64,000 nt of DNA from Salinivenus iranica (GCA_002894665.1 NCRB01000007.1:1-64000); one strand, 5' to 3'; counted from the first letter of the stretch, positions 55,090 through 63,799 are shown. Numbers and translations are program-made. The notes: generated from the sequence alone by a model not told the origin.

Positions 55090-56202
55090 ATGGAGAAGGA
55101 AGTGCTTGATACGAACGCGTTTCTCCTTAATCAGGATGCATCCAACCCACTGTACCTGTTTAGTCTCCGGGCATCTGAATTGAATCAGATCACCACAGTT
55201 TTTCGGGTGGGGCGTGATGGACAAGGAAACCTGGAGGGTTATCAACGCACGGAGAGCGATCGCTACATCAACGATATTGCCGAGTATCTCGGTACGGAGC
55301 GGGCTGTTCTGCCGAATAGCATTGTCCTTTCTCTGTCTTCGGAGACGCAGTTTCGCTTCCATGACCTTTCCGGTTTAAGGGAAAGAGGCATCGGTCAACT
55401 CGAAATTCCCATCTCCGAAGACCCCGATAATCGGATTGTTGATGGTCAGCAACGAATGTTGGCGCTGGCCCAGAATGCCCAAGAAAACTTTCCGGTCCCG
55501 GTTACCGCGATTGTCTCCGACGACGTGCCTCTGGAGCGGGAGCTCTTTTTTCGGGTAAACAGAGGTCGGTCTGTATCGAGTAGTTTGGTGAATGAACTTC
55601 TTCCTGTAATTGACCCTCCGCTGCCGGACAAACTTCAGGATCGAAAAATTCCCTCCATCTTGTGTGAGCGATTGAACCGGAATCCGTCGTCCCCTCTCTA
55701 TGGGATGATTCGGCGTGCTTCCACTCCCAAGTCTAAGCGTGCCGAGGCAGTGATAAAAGACTCCTCGTTGATGGGTGTGATACAGGAGAGCCTGTCCTCT
55801 CCATCCGGCTGTTTGTTCCCTTACCACAACATCGCAACTGGAGAGGTAGACATCGACGAGGCGGTGGAGGTGCTTACGGTGTTCTGGGGAGCAGTTCGCG
55901 AGGTATTCGACGAAGCGTGGGGGCTACCAGCGAAGCGAAGTCGGTTGATGCACAGTGCTGGGATCCAGGTGATGGGACAGATGATGGATCTGATAATGCC
56001 CTCCGTCTCGCCGACCGCATCCGATGCCAAAGAACAGGTTGTTTGCGAATTGGGAAGATTCGCTCCCGCGTGTCGGTGGACCAGCGGATCCTGGGAAAGA
56101 CTTGGGGGGCTCGCGTGGAATGATCTGAAAGGAACGAAGCAGCACGTTACGGCGCTCTCGAAGCATCTGGCCGACATTTACTACGAGAATCTTCCATCAT
56201 GA
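55090..56202 (+). CDS. dpdB: DpdB-type DGQHR-domain protein, copy 1
   Basis: A 370-residue member of the DGQHR/DndB-like branch of the ParB-Srx superfamily. The signature is VDGQQRMLAL with DGQQR at 118-122, preceded by GNLEGYQRTESDRYINDI (47-64) and AVLPNSIVLSL (72-82), which belong to the same ATP-binding fold. In Dpd systems DpdB acts with DpdA to insert preQ0 into DNA and hydrolyses ATP. The stop overlaps the ATG of dpdA copy 2 (ATGA), a sign that the two form a complex. It shares motif layout with the copy at 57474, but the two are clearly diverged. Confidence 0.87.
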   Translation: MEKEVLDTNAFLLNQDASNPLYLFSLRASELNQITTVFRVGRDGQGNLEGYQRTESDRYINDIAEYLGTERAVLPNSIVLSLSSETQFRFHDLSGLRERGIGQLEIPISEDPDNRIVDGQQRMLALAQNAQENFPVPVTAIVSDDVPLERELFFRVNRGRSVSSSLVNELLPVIDPPLPDKLQDRKIPSILCERLNRNPSSPLYGMIRRASTPKSKRAEAVIKDSSLMGVIQESLSSPSGCLFPYHNIATGEVDIDEAVEVLTVFWGAVREVFDEAWGLPAKRSRLMHSAGIQVMGQMMDLIMPSVSPTASDAKEQVVCELGRFAPACRWTSGSWERLGGLAWNDLKGTKQHVTALSKHLADIYYENLPS

Positions 56203-57431
56203 AATTCTTCTATCCTGATAGCCTTGACCTCGTCGATCCGGAATTTGATTTCAAGAGCGAGGAGCATTCGACCCATCGGGTCCGGCATCGAGACGATGTC
56301 TTCGCGCACGAGCTCCTTGAGGAGGCGCCGTACCATGGGCTTTTAGTGTCCCGATCTATGGTATACGGCACAGGAGGCAATCAGCGGTATAGACAGTCAC
56401 AGCGGTTTCGGCTGCTTCGGACGGGGGCACGCCGCTTCTTTGAGACTGATCAGGCCCCGAATGCGCCGTTGCAGATTATGGGAGACTGCGGGGCGTACGC
56501 GTACGTCGAACAGGAAACGCCTCCGGTTACCGTTGACGAAGTACTGGACTTCTATGAGAGTTGTCGTTGTGATTACGTCCTTTCGGTCGATCATGTAATA
56601 CCGGGATTCCACACTGAGCGACAGAAATCGGAAGGCAAGTCGATCCGGGAGGAGTGGAGACGACGACAAGAGATTACGCTCAGTTATGCGCGTTTCTTTC
56701 TCAAGGAGCATCAGGCAAGAGACCATTCGTCGGTTCCCATCGGAATCGCTCAGGGGTGGGATGGGGACTCTTACGCTCAGGCGGTTGAAGCACTTCAGAA
56801 AATGGGATACGACTATGTGGCCCTGGGCGGGCTCGCCTCTTTGGCCACCGAGGACATTGCATCGACGGTCGAGCGGGTGAGCGGGGTGCTACGGGACGCT
56901 ACCCGGGTGCATCTGCTTGGGGTATCGCGAGCGAGAGAATTTCGCAGGTTCCAGAATTGGGGAGTGGCGAGTTTCGACAGTACGATGCCCCTGCGACAGG
57001 CCTTCATGGACGACAAGCACAACTATCACACGCCCGAGAAGGATTATCTGGCGATTCGGCTCCCGAAGGTGACGGGGAGCAATCAGTTGCAGAAGAAGGT
57101 GAACGAGGAAAAGATATCTGCCAGTGAGGCCTTCGAGCATGAGCAAAAGTGCCTGAGGGCATTGAGGCGTTTCGACAGGGATAAGGCCTCAGTCGAAGAG
57201 GTTCTCGATCGAGTTCGGAAATACGAATTGCTCTTCAATGGGCGCGACCAAACGGACAAGTACCGTGAACTGCTGGAGGATCGTCCCTGGAAATATTGTG
57301 ACTGCACAGTGTGTCGGAGACTCGGAATCGAGGTAACCCTTCTTCGCGGAAAGGAGCGCAACAAACGTCGGGGGTTTCACAATATGCGCGTCCTATTCGA
57401 AAAAGTTGCGCCTGCTCTCCAGGGCAGGTGA
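56199..57431 (+). CDS. dpdA: DpdA-type DNA-guanine transglycosylase, short form
   Basis: A 410-residue TGT-like enzyme. All landmarks of the longer copy at 27157 are kept: MGDCGAYAYVEQE with Asp96, SVDHVIPG with Asp131, VALGGLAS (208-215), LLGVSRAREFRRFQNWGVAS, the zinc cysteines Cys367, Cys369 and Cys372 (CDCTVC), and His394 in GFHNMRVLF. It lacks the N-terminal extension and has only a short charged stretch (about 300-320) where the other has a long Lys-rich insert. It sits between two dpdB genes and is coupled to the first by ATGA. The two DpdAs may target different sequences or use different precursor bases. Confidence 0.9.
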   Translation: MKFFYPDSLDLVDPEFDFKSEEHSTHRVRHRDDVFAHELLEEAPYHGLLVSRSMVYGTGGNQRYRQSQRFRLLRTGARRFFETDQAPNAPLQIMGDCGAYAYVEQETPPVTVDEVLDFYESCRCDYVLSVDHVIPGFHTERQKSEGKSIREEWRRRQEITLSYARFFLKEHQARDHSSVPIGIAQGWDGDSYAQAVEALQKMGYDYVALGGLASLATEDIASTVERVSGVLRDATRVHLLGVSRAREFRRFQNWGVASFDSTMPLRQAFMDDKHNYHTPEKDYLAIRLPKVTGSNQLQKKVNEEKISASEAFEHEQKCLRALRRFDRDKASVEEVLDRVRKYELLFNGRDQTDKYRELLEDRPWKYCDCTVCRRLGIEVTLLRGKERNKRRGFHNMRVLFEKVAPALQGR

Positions 57432-57473
57432 GACGGATGGAGCAATTCTGCACGTCAGACAAACTCACGTATC

Positions 57474-58592
57474 ATGGAAGAAGAGCTTCGCCTTCCCGCC
57501 ATAACCCTTCGTCAGAGCCGGGGTCGGAGGCTCTATGCATTCGTCGTGTCCGGGGACGTGCTTCCGTCCTTCGTCACAGTATCGCGGCTACAGCGCGATG
57601 AGGATGCGAAGTTAGGTGGATATCAGCGTCCAGAGGTCCTCTCACATATCGATGAGATTCGTTCGTACCTGGACAGTGATGGGGCAATTCTGCCGAACGC
57701 CCTGGTTGTCGCCTTTGACGACCGTGTGTCCTTCGAGCCTGTTGAGAACGGGAATTGCCACTTTGGGGAGTTGATCGTGCCCTTAGACGAGAACGACTCA
57801 AGCCATGAAAAGCCTGCCTGGATCGTAGACGGGCAACAGCGCATGGCCGCCCTGCAGAACACGAGTAAGGAGAATTTCGAGGTCTGCGTAATCGGATTCA
57901 TCGCCGAGGACCAGGAGGAGCAGCGGGAGCAGTTCATGCTCGTGAACTCGGCGAAGCCGCTTCCGAAGGGACTCATTTACGAGCTTCTCCCAATGACGGA
58001 CTGCCAGTTGCCGGAGAACCTATCGAAGCGGCAGCTTCCAGCCCGCCTCATGGAGCGGTTGAATTATGATGAGGACTCCCCGCTCCACCAGCGAATAAAG
58101 ACGCACACCAATCCAGAGGGGACGATCAAAGACACCTCGGTGCTGAACATGCTCGAAAACAGCTTAAACGACGGGGCGCTGTACCACCACCGGGATTCTC
58201 GATCGGGCGATCATGATGTCGAGACCATGCTCGAGGTACTCAAGACGTTTTGGCGGGCTGTGGCCGAGGTCTTTCCGAAGGCGTGGGCGCGTCCACCTCG
58301 TCGCTCAAGGCTCACGCACGGTGCAGGGATAGTGGGAATGGGCTATATTATGGACTCGATCGTAGGCCGACACCGGCACAAAGGGACCCCGTCAAAGAAA
58401 CAGTTCGTGGACGACCTGGAGATGCTCCGACCTGCCTGCAACTGGACGGAGGGGGAATGGAGTTTCGGGGATGGGGTTCAGCGCAGGTGGAACGATATAC
58501 AGAACACATCGCAGGATCGTCGGCTTCTGGCGAATCATCTCATGGTGCAGTACAGAGAAGCAACTGAAGAGCAGGTCGGCTGCGGGAGATAA
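57474..58592 (+). CDS. dpdB: DpdB-type DGQHR-domain protein, copy 2
   Basis: A 372-residue paralogue of the protein at 55090. The signature IVDGQQRMAALQ gives DGQQR at 119-123. LGGYQRPEVLSHIDEIRSYL (47-66) and AILPNALVVAFDD (71-83) match the first copy in place and wording. The C-terminal third retains RPPRRSRLTHGAGIVGMGYI, close to KRSRLMHSAGIQVMGQMM of copy 1, so the whole length is homologous. It starts with ATG 42 bases after dpdA copy 2 and ends the operon. It could form a heteromer with copy 1, or each could serve one of the two DpdAs. Confidence 0.87.
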   Translation: MEEELRLPAITLRQSRGRRLYAFVVSGDVLPSFVTVSRLQRDEDAKLGGYQRPEVLSHIDEIRSYLDSDGAILPNALVVAFDDRVSFEPVENGNCHFGELIVPLDENDSSHEKPAWIVDGQQRMAALQNTSKENFEVCVIGFIAEDQEEQREQFMLVNSAKPLPKGLIYELLPMTDCQLPENLSKRQLPARLMERLNYDEDSPLHQRIKTHTNPEGTIKDTSVLNMLENSLNDGALYHHRDSRSGDHDVETMLEVLKTFWRAVAEVFPKAWARPPRRSRLTHGAGIVGMGYIMDSIVGRHRHKGTPSKKQFVDDLEMLRPACNWTEGEWSFGDGVQRRWNDIQNTSQDRRLLANHLMVQYREATEEQVGCGR

Positions 58593-59513
58593 TGTATCAG
58601 TCAAACCCGTCCATTTGGTTGGGTTTGAAGGGCACGACCATGGATCAGAACTACGACTGAGGTTTGAGCCGAAAATCTTTTTCTCGGCAACACCCGTTCT
58701 CAGTTGAACAGATATCTGTTACATTCGGGACGTTCTGGAGTGTGTCCGCCATGATGGGCAGTTTATCGCTTTCAGGGAATGTAATTGAGGAATAGTACGA
58801 TCTAGTTTTCGGCCCGTCTCCAGTTGCAATCGACTTACCTCAAAAGTACGTTTTCTCTGGCCCGTTAGCGTATCATAAAGAGAATTCTGATGCGCCAGTG
58901 TGGGCTGCTGTGTTCTCGTTTCTGTCTGCCAAATCGACAAAAATTGCCCCGTGACCTATGCCGTCCAGTTCAAAGTTGATGGCGAGGAACCCCAAAGATA
59001 GAGGCGTTGAAAGGCTCCCCGACATAGACCGACCTCCTATCCTCAATCAACGAGGCGAGTGACGCCCAGGCGGGCGTAAGCGGAAGGAATTGCCTGTAAG
59101 TGTATCCGAGGAATTGCAGTCGTTTAGAAGAAAAAAGTGTCTCTTCTCCGGCCAGTGGAATGACTCGCGAAGGTGATTTATCGGACCGCCGGATGGAAGG
59201 GACATCATTGCTTCAGATGGTCAAATGCTGAGTAGGAACCGGGAGATTCAACGCCGATCAGGTGTGTTGTCATACTGTTTTAGGTGCTGGCATTACGGCC
59301 CTATTTCAAAAGCGCCGGAAAGTTGGAGGTGGTCTAACGCATTGCCGGACGAGCCGATGAATCCACCCCCAAACTGTATGACCGATGGCAGGAGCCGATC
59401 GGCAACGAGGAGGTTGAGAAGGGAGTGGATTGATTCTTGTTGTTCGCGTATGAGGGGGGGTAATTTGCTTTCTCCAATCATATGATTTGAATCATAATTA
59501 ATAATAGTAAATA
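58593..59513. other. Long intergenic stretch, no supportable gene
   Basis: About 920 bases between the dpdB-dpdA-dpdB operon and the TPR/HEPN-like gene. Short open frames at 59225-59485 (plus) and 59293-59481 (minus) lack recognisable motifs and convincing starts. A short inverted segment CCATTTGGTTGGG lies near 58610. The region seems a scar of degraded sequence and includes the AT-rich promoter area of the next gene. Confidence 0.5.
59476..59496. promoter_or_regulatory. Overlapping palindromes before the TPR/HEPN-like gene
   Basis: AATCATATGATT (59476-59487) is a perfect 12-base palindrome. It overlaps a second one, TATGATT-TG-AATCATA (59481-59496), so the half-site AATCAT appears three times in alternating directions. 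It ends 17 bases before the start codon at 59514 and could be an operator covering the promoter. Confidence 0.55.
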
Positions 59514-61478
59514 ATGATCGACTCTAAAAACAATAAAAAACTAGACCTGAACTTATATAGTAATAATCCTACTGGATGTAGTGTTTGTGATTCGATAAGC
59601 AGCCCATTTCATGAATATAGATCGCTATATGTGTTGAATTTTGATACATACGAACTTAGACGTCATGAAGTTAAGCGTATCGGGGTTGGAGAGTTTGTGG
59701 ATAAACTAGATCACGATATAAAAATCGTATTCGGGCAGATATATGCTTACGACGTAGATACTGAGAGTGACGAAAAAGAGTCTTTCTGTTCTAGGGAGTG
59801 TGCAATGAGATGGGCAAAGGAAAAGAATTCCGTTTTGCTTACCGGTGGATCTACGCTCGTTGTGACGCCTCATCAGAAGCAACTGGACCAGTATGCTCGG
59901 AAAAACGATTTAACACATCACGTCTTGGTGATGCGAGAAGGAGAATCAGCTCGAATCAAGGAGCTTGAGTATAGAGTCGAAAACGAAATTCACGGACATG
60001 AGCGGACTGCACACCTTGCCCTGCGAGCCCACTCTTGGGGATACGATAGCCGAGCTAAAGAGGCTGCGGACTATATTTTGAAGAGTTATCCTCCCCGAGA
60101 ATTGCTCACAAATATGAAGCTTTTGGAGTTACTTCCAAGACTTGGGTACTATGATGAAGTAAACCGACTCTTTGAAATCTTCGAGGTGCGTGAAGGAATT
60201 GGAGCGCTAGGTTCGAGCGGGTACTCCACTTGGGGGTACATCCTATCCTATTCTCCGGAGTACCATGATGAGGCCATTCAGCTATCCAAGACTGCGATGG
60301 AACTCGATCCAAACGACGAGCGCTCTTTCGCTAACCACATTCAGGTTTTGAAGTCCACCGGAAAAGACTTATCTGAGGTTATCTCGTTTATCGAGGGATG
60401 GGGTGGTAGACTCTCTCAGCATATGAGCTTGTATCAGGTTGGATCTGCGTACCTGGAGGCTAGGGAGTACAAAAAGGCAGTAAGACCCCTTAAGGAAGCT
60501 CACTTGATTTGCTCAGACTCAGCTACGAAAAGAGATCTTGCAGAGGCGCTCTGGAAAAGTGGTGACCCTCATGAAGCTCTGGCTGTATGCCGGTCGGGTA
60601 GGAAGGAAACTGAGGGTGGAGACAGGCAAACCTACCAAGACTTAGATGGAGAGAAAGTGTCAGTCGCGGAAAAAGAAAGAGAATCGAAAATGTACTACAG
60701 AAAGATTTTTCTCGCTATGGAGGGGAGGCTACTAATAGATGTTGGCGAGGAAGATTCTGGAAAAAAATTGATCAAGCGATCTATAGATATAAACTTATCC
60801 GTAGACGATAGAATTACTAACGGAATAGAGAAATTAGTGAAAAATTATGATAGCAAAAAAGAGTTATTAGAAAAGGTGCAAAATAAAGATAAAGAGATAG
60901 AAAATCTAAAAGAAAAGGTGTCTGAGCTTAGGGAGAAAGCATCCAGTTCAGAGGACGTAGAGAGCGTTAGGGAAATCGAGAAAACTATTGTAAGCGTTTC
61001 AGAGGCGGAGGCTCCTTCGATCCCAGATCTCCGCAATGATGCGGAAAGAAGTATCACCGAATACCACCCGGAGGCGTCTGACTCCGCAACTGAGTCCTTG
61101 CGGGAAGCTTACTACCTTCGATATGTCCTCGATCAGGCTGGTACGGCTACTGGTGACTGGGCCGCGCCGATGGTGCATTTGGTCAAAGCTCTGGAGCGTC
61201 ACCTCCAGGAGTCCTTGAATTCCATTGGTATCCAGACCCAGGACGAGTGCACTCTAGGCAGTTTACTAAGGACATTGAATCACAAACTGCAGGAGATACT
61301 GAGCAAGTCTAGCGTGACCGAGGAGAGGCTTTTTCGTTATGTAGATACTATAAAGGAAATAAAAGATGACTTTAGAAATTCGTACGTCCACGAAGACTCC
61401 ATGAGCAGAAGTAAGATAAATGAACTATTTAGAATAGGGGAACAGAGAAATATATTCTTCGATATAAAGGCTGAATAG
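59514..61478 (+). CDS. TPR-repeat protein with HEPN-like C-terminus
   Basis: A 654-residue protein, visibly richer in A+T than its neighbours. An N-terminal zinc-binding candidate (CSVC at 22-25 with SFCSREC around 95-100) is followed by TPR-like helix pairs (about 150-360, for example YHDEAIQLSKTAMELDPNDE). A coiled coil covers about 455-490 (DKEIENLKEKVSELREKASS). The last 110 residues are a helical domain with Arg621 and His626 in DDFRNSYVHED, which fits the R-x4-H motif of HEPN ribonucleases. Such a layout suggests a sensor joined to an RNase effector, as in abortive-infection proteins. The HEPN call is by motif only. It is the last gene of the island. Confidence 0.65.
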   Translation: MIDSKNNKKLDLNLYSNNPTGCSVCDSISSPFHEYRSLYVLNFDTYELRRHEVKRIGVGEFVDKLDHDIKIVFGQIYAYDVDTESDEKESFCSRECAMRWAKEKNSVLLTGGSTLVVTPHQKQLDQYARKNDLTHHVLVMREGESARIKELEYRVENEIHGHERTAHLALRAHSWGYDSRAKEAADYILKSYPPRELLTNMKLLELLPRLGYYDEVNRLFEIFEVREGIGALGSSGYSTWGYILSYSPEYHDEAIQLSKTAMELDPNDERSFANHIQVLKSTGKDLSEVISFIEGWGGRLSQHMSLYQVGSAYLEAREYKKAVRPLKEAHLICSDSATKRDLAEALWKSGDPHEALAVCRSGRKETEGGDRQTYQDLDGEKVSVAEKERESKMYYRKIFLAMEGRLLIDVGEEDSGKKLIKRSIDINLSVDDRITNGIEKLVKNYDSKKELLEKVQNKDKEIENLKEKVSELREKASSSEDVESVREIEKTIVSVSEAEAPSIPDLRNDAERSITEYHPEASDSATESLREAYYLRYVLDQAGTATGDWAAPMVHLVKALERHLQESLNSIGIQTQDECTLGSLLRTLNHKLQEILSKSSVTEERLFRYVDTIKEIKDDFRNSYVHEDSMSRSKINELFRIGEQRNIFFDIKAE

Positions 61479-62126
61479 ATAAAAGAGTTGTATTTTATAT
61501 CGATTTACTGATGGCGAAATATAGAAGAAAAGAAAAGGTTTTCGCTATCCTGTAGCCTTCTGCTCGTGCGCAGAAGTTGCTGAAATGAAGACAAGCCAAC
61601 AGTGCGAAGTTAATGGGACGGTGCTGCGATACGAGGCATGCTCTGACCGATACGCTGGATGAACATCGAGTCCGACTTTGACTCCAATGAGCGTACTGGG
61701 CGAGTCCTATCGTTCTTTCGCTTCTCCTTCGGTGTTCGAGGATATACTGGGATGGATAGCGTTGCTCTGGTATGACATACACTTTTTACCTCGGAGAGTG
61801 ATATCTAGGCTGCCACCAAATGTGTTTTTGGCAACTTTCTCCCTCTTAGAACCCCGCCTTTTGCAGAAAGCCTGCAGGCTCTCTTTCTTCCGCCTGAGTG
61901 GTGCTGCCAGCGGATGTAGTTAGTTCACTCTCTGCTTCTGAGGGGCTACGCTCATGGCGTGATACGCTGGATTGGTTGCAGAGAAACCAACCACGTCGCG
62001 AGCCAACCTCATTCTCTTAGTCGATCCACCAGTCCAACTTTTCGGGCGCATCTCAAATGAGACCAGGCCTTCAGAAGCTTGAGCCGCTGACTAAGGTCTG
62101 GAATTTGGCCATTCAATTCCCATTGT

Positions 62127-62146
62127 AACCCTGACAGTAGCGCTGA
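62127..62146. repeat. Direct repeat near island right end
   Basis: AACCCTGACAGTAGCGCTGA differs at one base from 10450-10469 and has the same orientation. It lies about 105 bases from the tRNA-Leu 3' end. Confidence 0.6.
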
Positions 62147-62214
62147 CACCCGGATCTCCGGGAAAGACCCCTGAATGTATAAAAACAGGCTTCAGGCACC
62201 ATAGACACAGAAAA

Positions 62215-62245
62215 AGCCTGCCTGAGAACTGATCTCAAGCAGGCT
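62215..62245 (-). terminator. Terminator of the tRNA-Leu gene
   Basis: Arms AGCCTGCCTGAGA (62215-62227) and TCTCAAGCAGGCT (62233-62245) pair with one G-T mismatch around a 5-base loop. On the minus strand the hairpin is followed by TTTTTCTG, a proper Rho-independent terminator just after the tRNA. Confidence 0.8.
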
Positions 62246-62250
62246 CTGAA

Positions 62251-62339
62251 TGGTGCCCGAGAGAGGACTCGAACCTCCACGGCCTTTAACGGCCACATGG
62301 CCCTCAACCATGCGCGTCTACCAATTCCGCCACTCGGGC
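62251..62339 (-). tRNA. tRNA-Leu (anticodon GAG)
   Basis: The minus strand gives GCCCGAGTGGCGGAATTGG, an anticodon loop TTGAGGG (anticodon GAG), a long class II variable arm (GGCCGTTAAAGGCC), a T-arm GGTTCGAGTCC and an encoded CCA at 62251-62253. The acceptor stem GCCCGAG/CTCGGGC pairs fully. Its 3' end is the candidate integration site of the island. Confidence 0.97.
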
Positions 62340-62425
62340 AAGTCAATGTCGTCGTGCAAATTTCGAATGCCGAATGGCGAGGGTTGTTTCTCCATTGGAA
62401 ACTCGCCCCTCGTCATTCGCAACTG

Positions 62426-62501
<76 letters not shown>

Positions 62502-62595
62502 TTTGTCCGACTCCGAAATCTATGTATGCTGCTGCGGAGCATCTGTTCGCCCGCGGCCCGTCCGCCCCATGAAGCACCTGTGAGTCCGAAGGGAC

Positions 62596-63003
62596 CTAAG
62601 TGGCCTGTTGGCCCCAAAGCGTAGGCATCGGCCGCCGAAGGACGAGCACCCCCTCCAGAAGAGAGCGGTCAAAGTTAATGAAGCCGTGGGCGGTGTACAC
62701 CTCGGACGGGGTGCAGTCGTAGAGGAGTTTGCCCTCGCGGTCTCCGCGTCGGTGGTCGGTCGTGAGCAGGAGGCCGACAAGGCCGGCCGTTCCCGAGCCG
62801 ACGAAGACGTCCACGGGCTCGCCGTCGGTGCCCACCGTGTGGGGAATGAACCCGTAGTCCATTGGGTAGATGACGGATGGGTATTGGGGATGGGGCGAGC
62901 GGGCCGGACGATCGATGGTGATGCCCCGGGTCTCGATGCATCGTGCCCAGGCGTCCCAGGAAAAGTGGGTGCGGACGAGGGGGCGGAGGGCCTGCGGGGT
63001 CAC
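62596..63003 (-). CDS. Inorganic pyrophosphatase-like protein
   Basis: A 135-residue family I soluble pyrophosphatase relative, starting at GTG 63003. YPMDYGFIPHTVGTDGEPVD (about 46-65) continues to VFVGSG. This is the metal-binding core, equivalent to YGFIP...DGDPLD in classical enzymes. It is shorter than bacterial PPases (about 175), lacking part of the C-terminal helix. The family hydrolyses pyrophosphate to phosphate and drives biosynthesis forward. It stands apart from the island next to the tRNAs. Whether it is the main cellular enzyme or a divergent paralogue cannot be told. Confidence 0.8.
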   Translation of the reverse strand: MTPQALRPLVRTHFSWDAWARCIETRGITIDRPARSPHPQYPSVIYPMDYGFIPHTVGTDGEPVDVFVGSGTAGLVGLLLTTDHRRGDREGKLLYDCTPSEVYTAHGFINFDRSLLEGVLVLRRPMPTLWGQQAT

Positions 63004-63148
63004 AAGGGTGGGGCGCAGAAGAGAAACAGACGGACTTTCCAGTCAACGAGTGGACGAAACACTTTCGTTCCCGTTCTTCTGCATCTAAACCGACTGACCG
63101 TGCGTTACAACATCCTATCGCAATCCACTCGCAAATTCCTCTTCCGCC

Positions 63149-63742
63149 ATGGCCGTTACCGAATCGACGATGCTGGAGCTTGGAACGTCCGCGCCGGACT
63201 TCACGCTCCCTGTTGCGAACCCCGACGTGGACGACCGGGGAGGCGACACTCGATCGTTGAGTGATTACGACGAGGCGGAGGCGCTCGTCGTGGTGTTCAT
63301 GTGCAATCATTGCCCGTACGTGAAGCACATCGAAGACGCCCTCGTGGAGGTCGCGACGGACTATCAGGAGCAGGGCGTCCAGTTTATCGGCATCTGCTCG
63401 AATGATGCCGAGCGCTACCCAGACGATTCGTTCGAGAGCATGGCGGCGCGTGCCGAGGCAAAGAACTATCCGTTTCCGTATTTGCAGGACGAGACGCAGG
63501 AGGTGGCGCGCGCGTACACCGCCGCCTGCACCCCGGACGTCTCTGTGTTTGACGCGGACCGCACGCTGGCCTACCGGGGCCGCTTCGATGAAACCCGCCC
63601 CGACGGCGCGGAGGCACACGGGGGCGCCCTCCAACAGGCCCTCGACGAGCTCCTGAACGAGGGGGCGGTGACGATGGAACAGAAGCCGTCCATGGGCTGC
63701 AACATCAAATGGAAGCCCGACGTCAATCCGGCCCACGCGTAG
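63149..63742 (+). CDS. Thioredoxin-fold redoxin (AhpC/TSA-like)
   Basis: A 197-residue protein without a signal peptide. The TAPDFTLP-like start (SAPDFTLPVAN) and the CNHCPYVKH motif (Cys52, Cys55) define the group of thioredoxin-fold proteins often annotated as thiol-disulphide isomerase or peroxiredoxin-like. GICSNDAERYPDDSFESMA and the redox-loop ACTPDVSVFD follow in standard order. It probably acts in cytoplasmic thiol redox balance or peroxide detoxification. It is divergent from the pyrophosphatase-like gene with 145 bases between starts. Confidence 0.9.
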   Translation: MAVTESTMLELGTSAPDFTLPVANPDVDDRGGDTRSLSDYDEAEALVVVFMCNHCPYVKHIEDALVEVATDYQEQGVQFIGICSNDAERYPDDSFESMAARAEAKNYPFPYLQDETQEVARAYTAACTPDVSVFDADRTLAYRGRFDETRPDGAEAHGGALQQALDELLNEGAVTMEQKPSMGCNIKWKPDVNPAHA

Positions 63743-63799
63743 AACATCACAGGAGTGGCGCGGGCGGAGCCGTCTCCCGCCCGCGTCCGGCCCTCTTCT

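Larger units (their letters stand above)
61479..62250. other. Right-end island stretch, no supportable gene
   Basis: About 770 bases with no convincing gene. A minus-strand frame around 61495-61782 is open but lacks recognisable motifs; it may be transposase debris. The stretch contains the right copy of the direct repeat (62127-62146) and, next to the tRNA, a terminator. It forms the junction between island and chromosome. Confidence 0.5.
10302..62271. mobile_element. Putative 52-kb genomic island bounded by tRNA-Leu
   Basis: The bounds are a tRNA-3'-end-like fragment on the left and an intact tRNA-Leu(GAG) on the right. In between are a tyrosine recombinase, a likely excisionase, several HTH regulators and a dense set of nucleotide-modification and defence genes. 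A 20-base direct repeat with one mismatch (10450-10469 and 62127-62146) lies just inside both ends. The flanking genes outside are ordinary chromosomal ones. Layered insertion of several elements is possible, because base composition shifts more than once inside. Confidence 0.5.

Noticed and set aside
59225-59485. Plus-strand frame of 86 residues and its minus-strand counterpart
   Set aside because: Neither has a motif, a convincing start or neighbours. The region seems non-coding.
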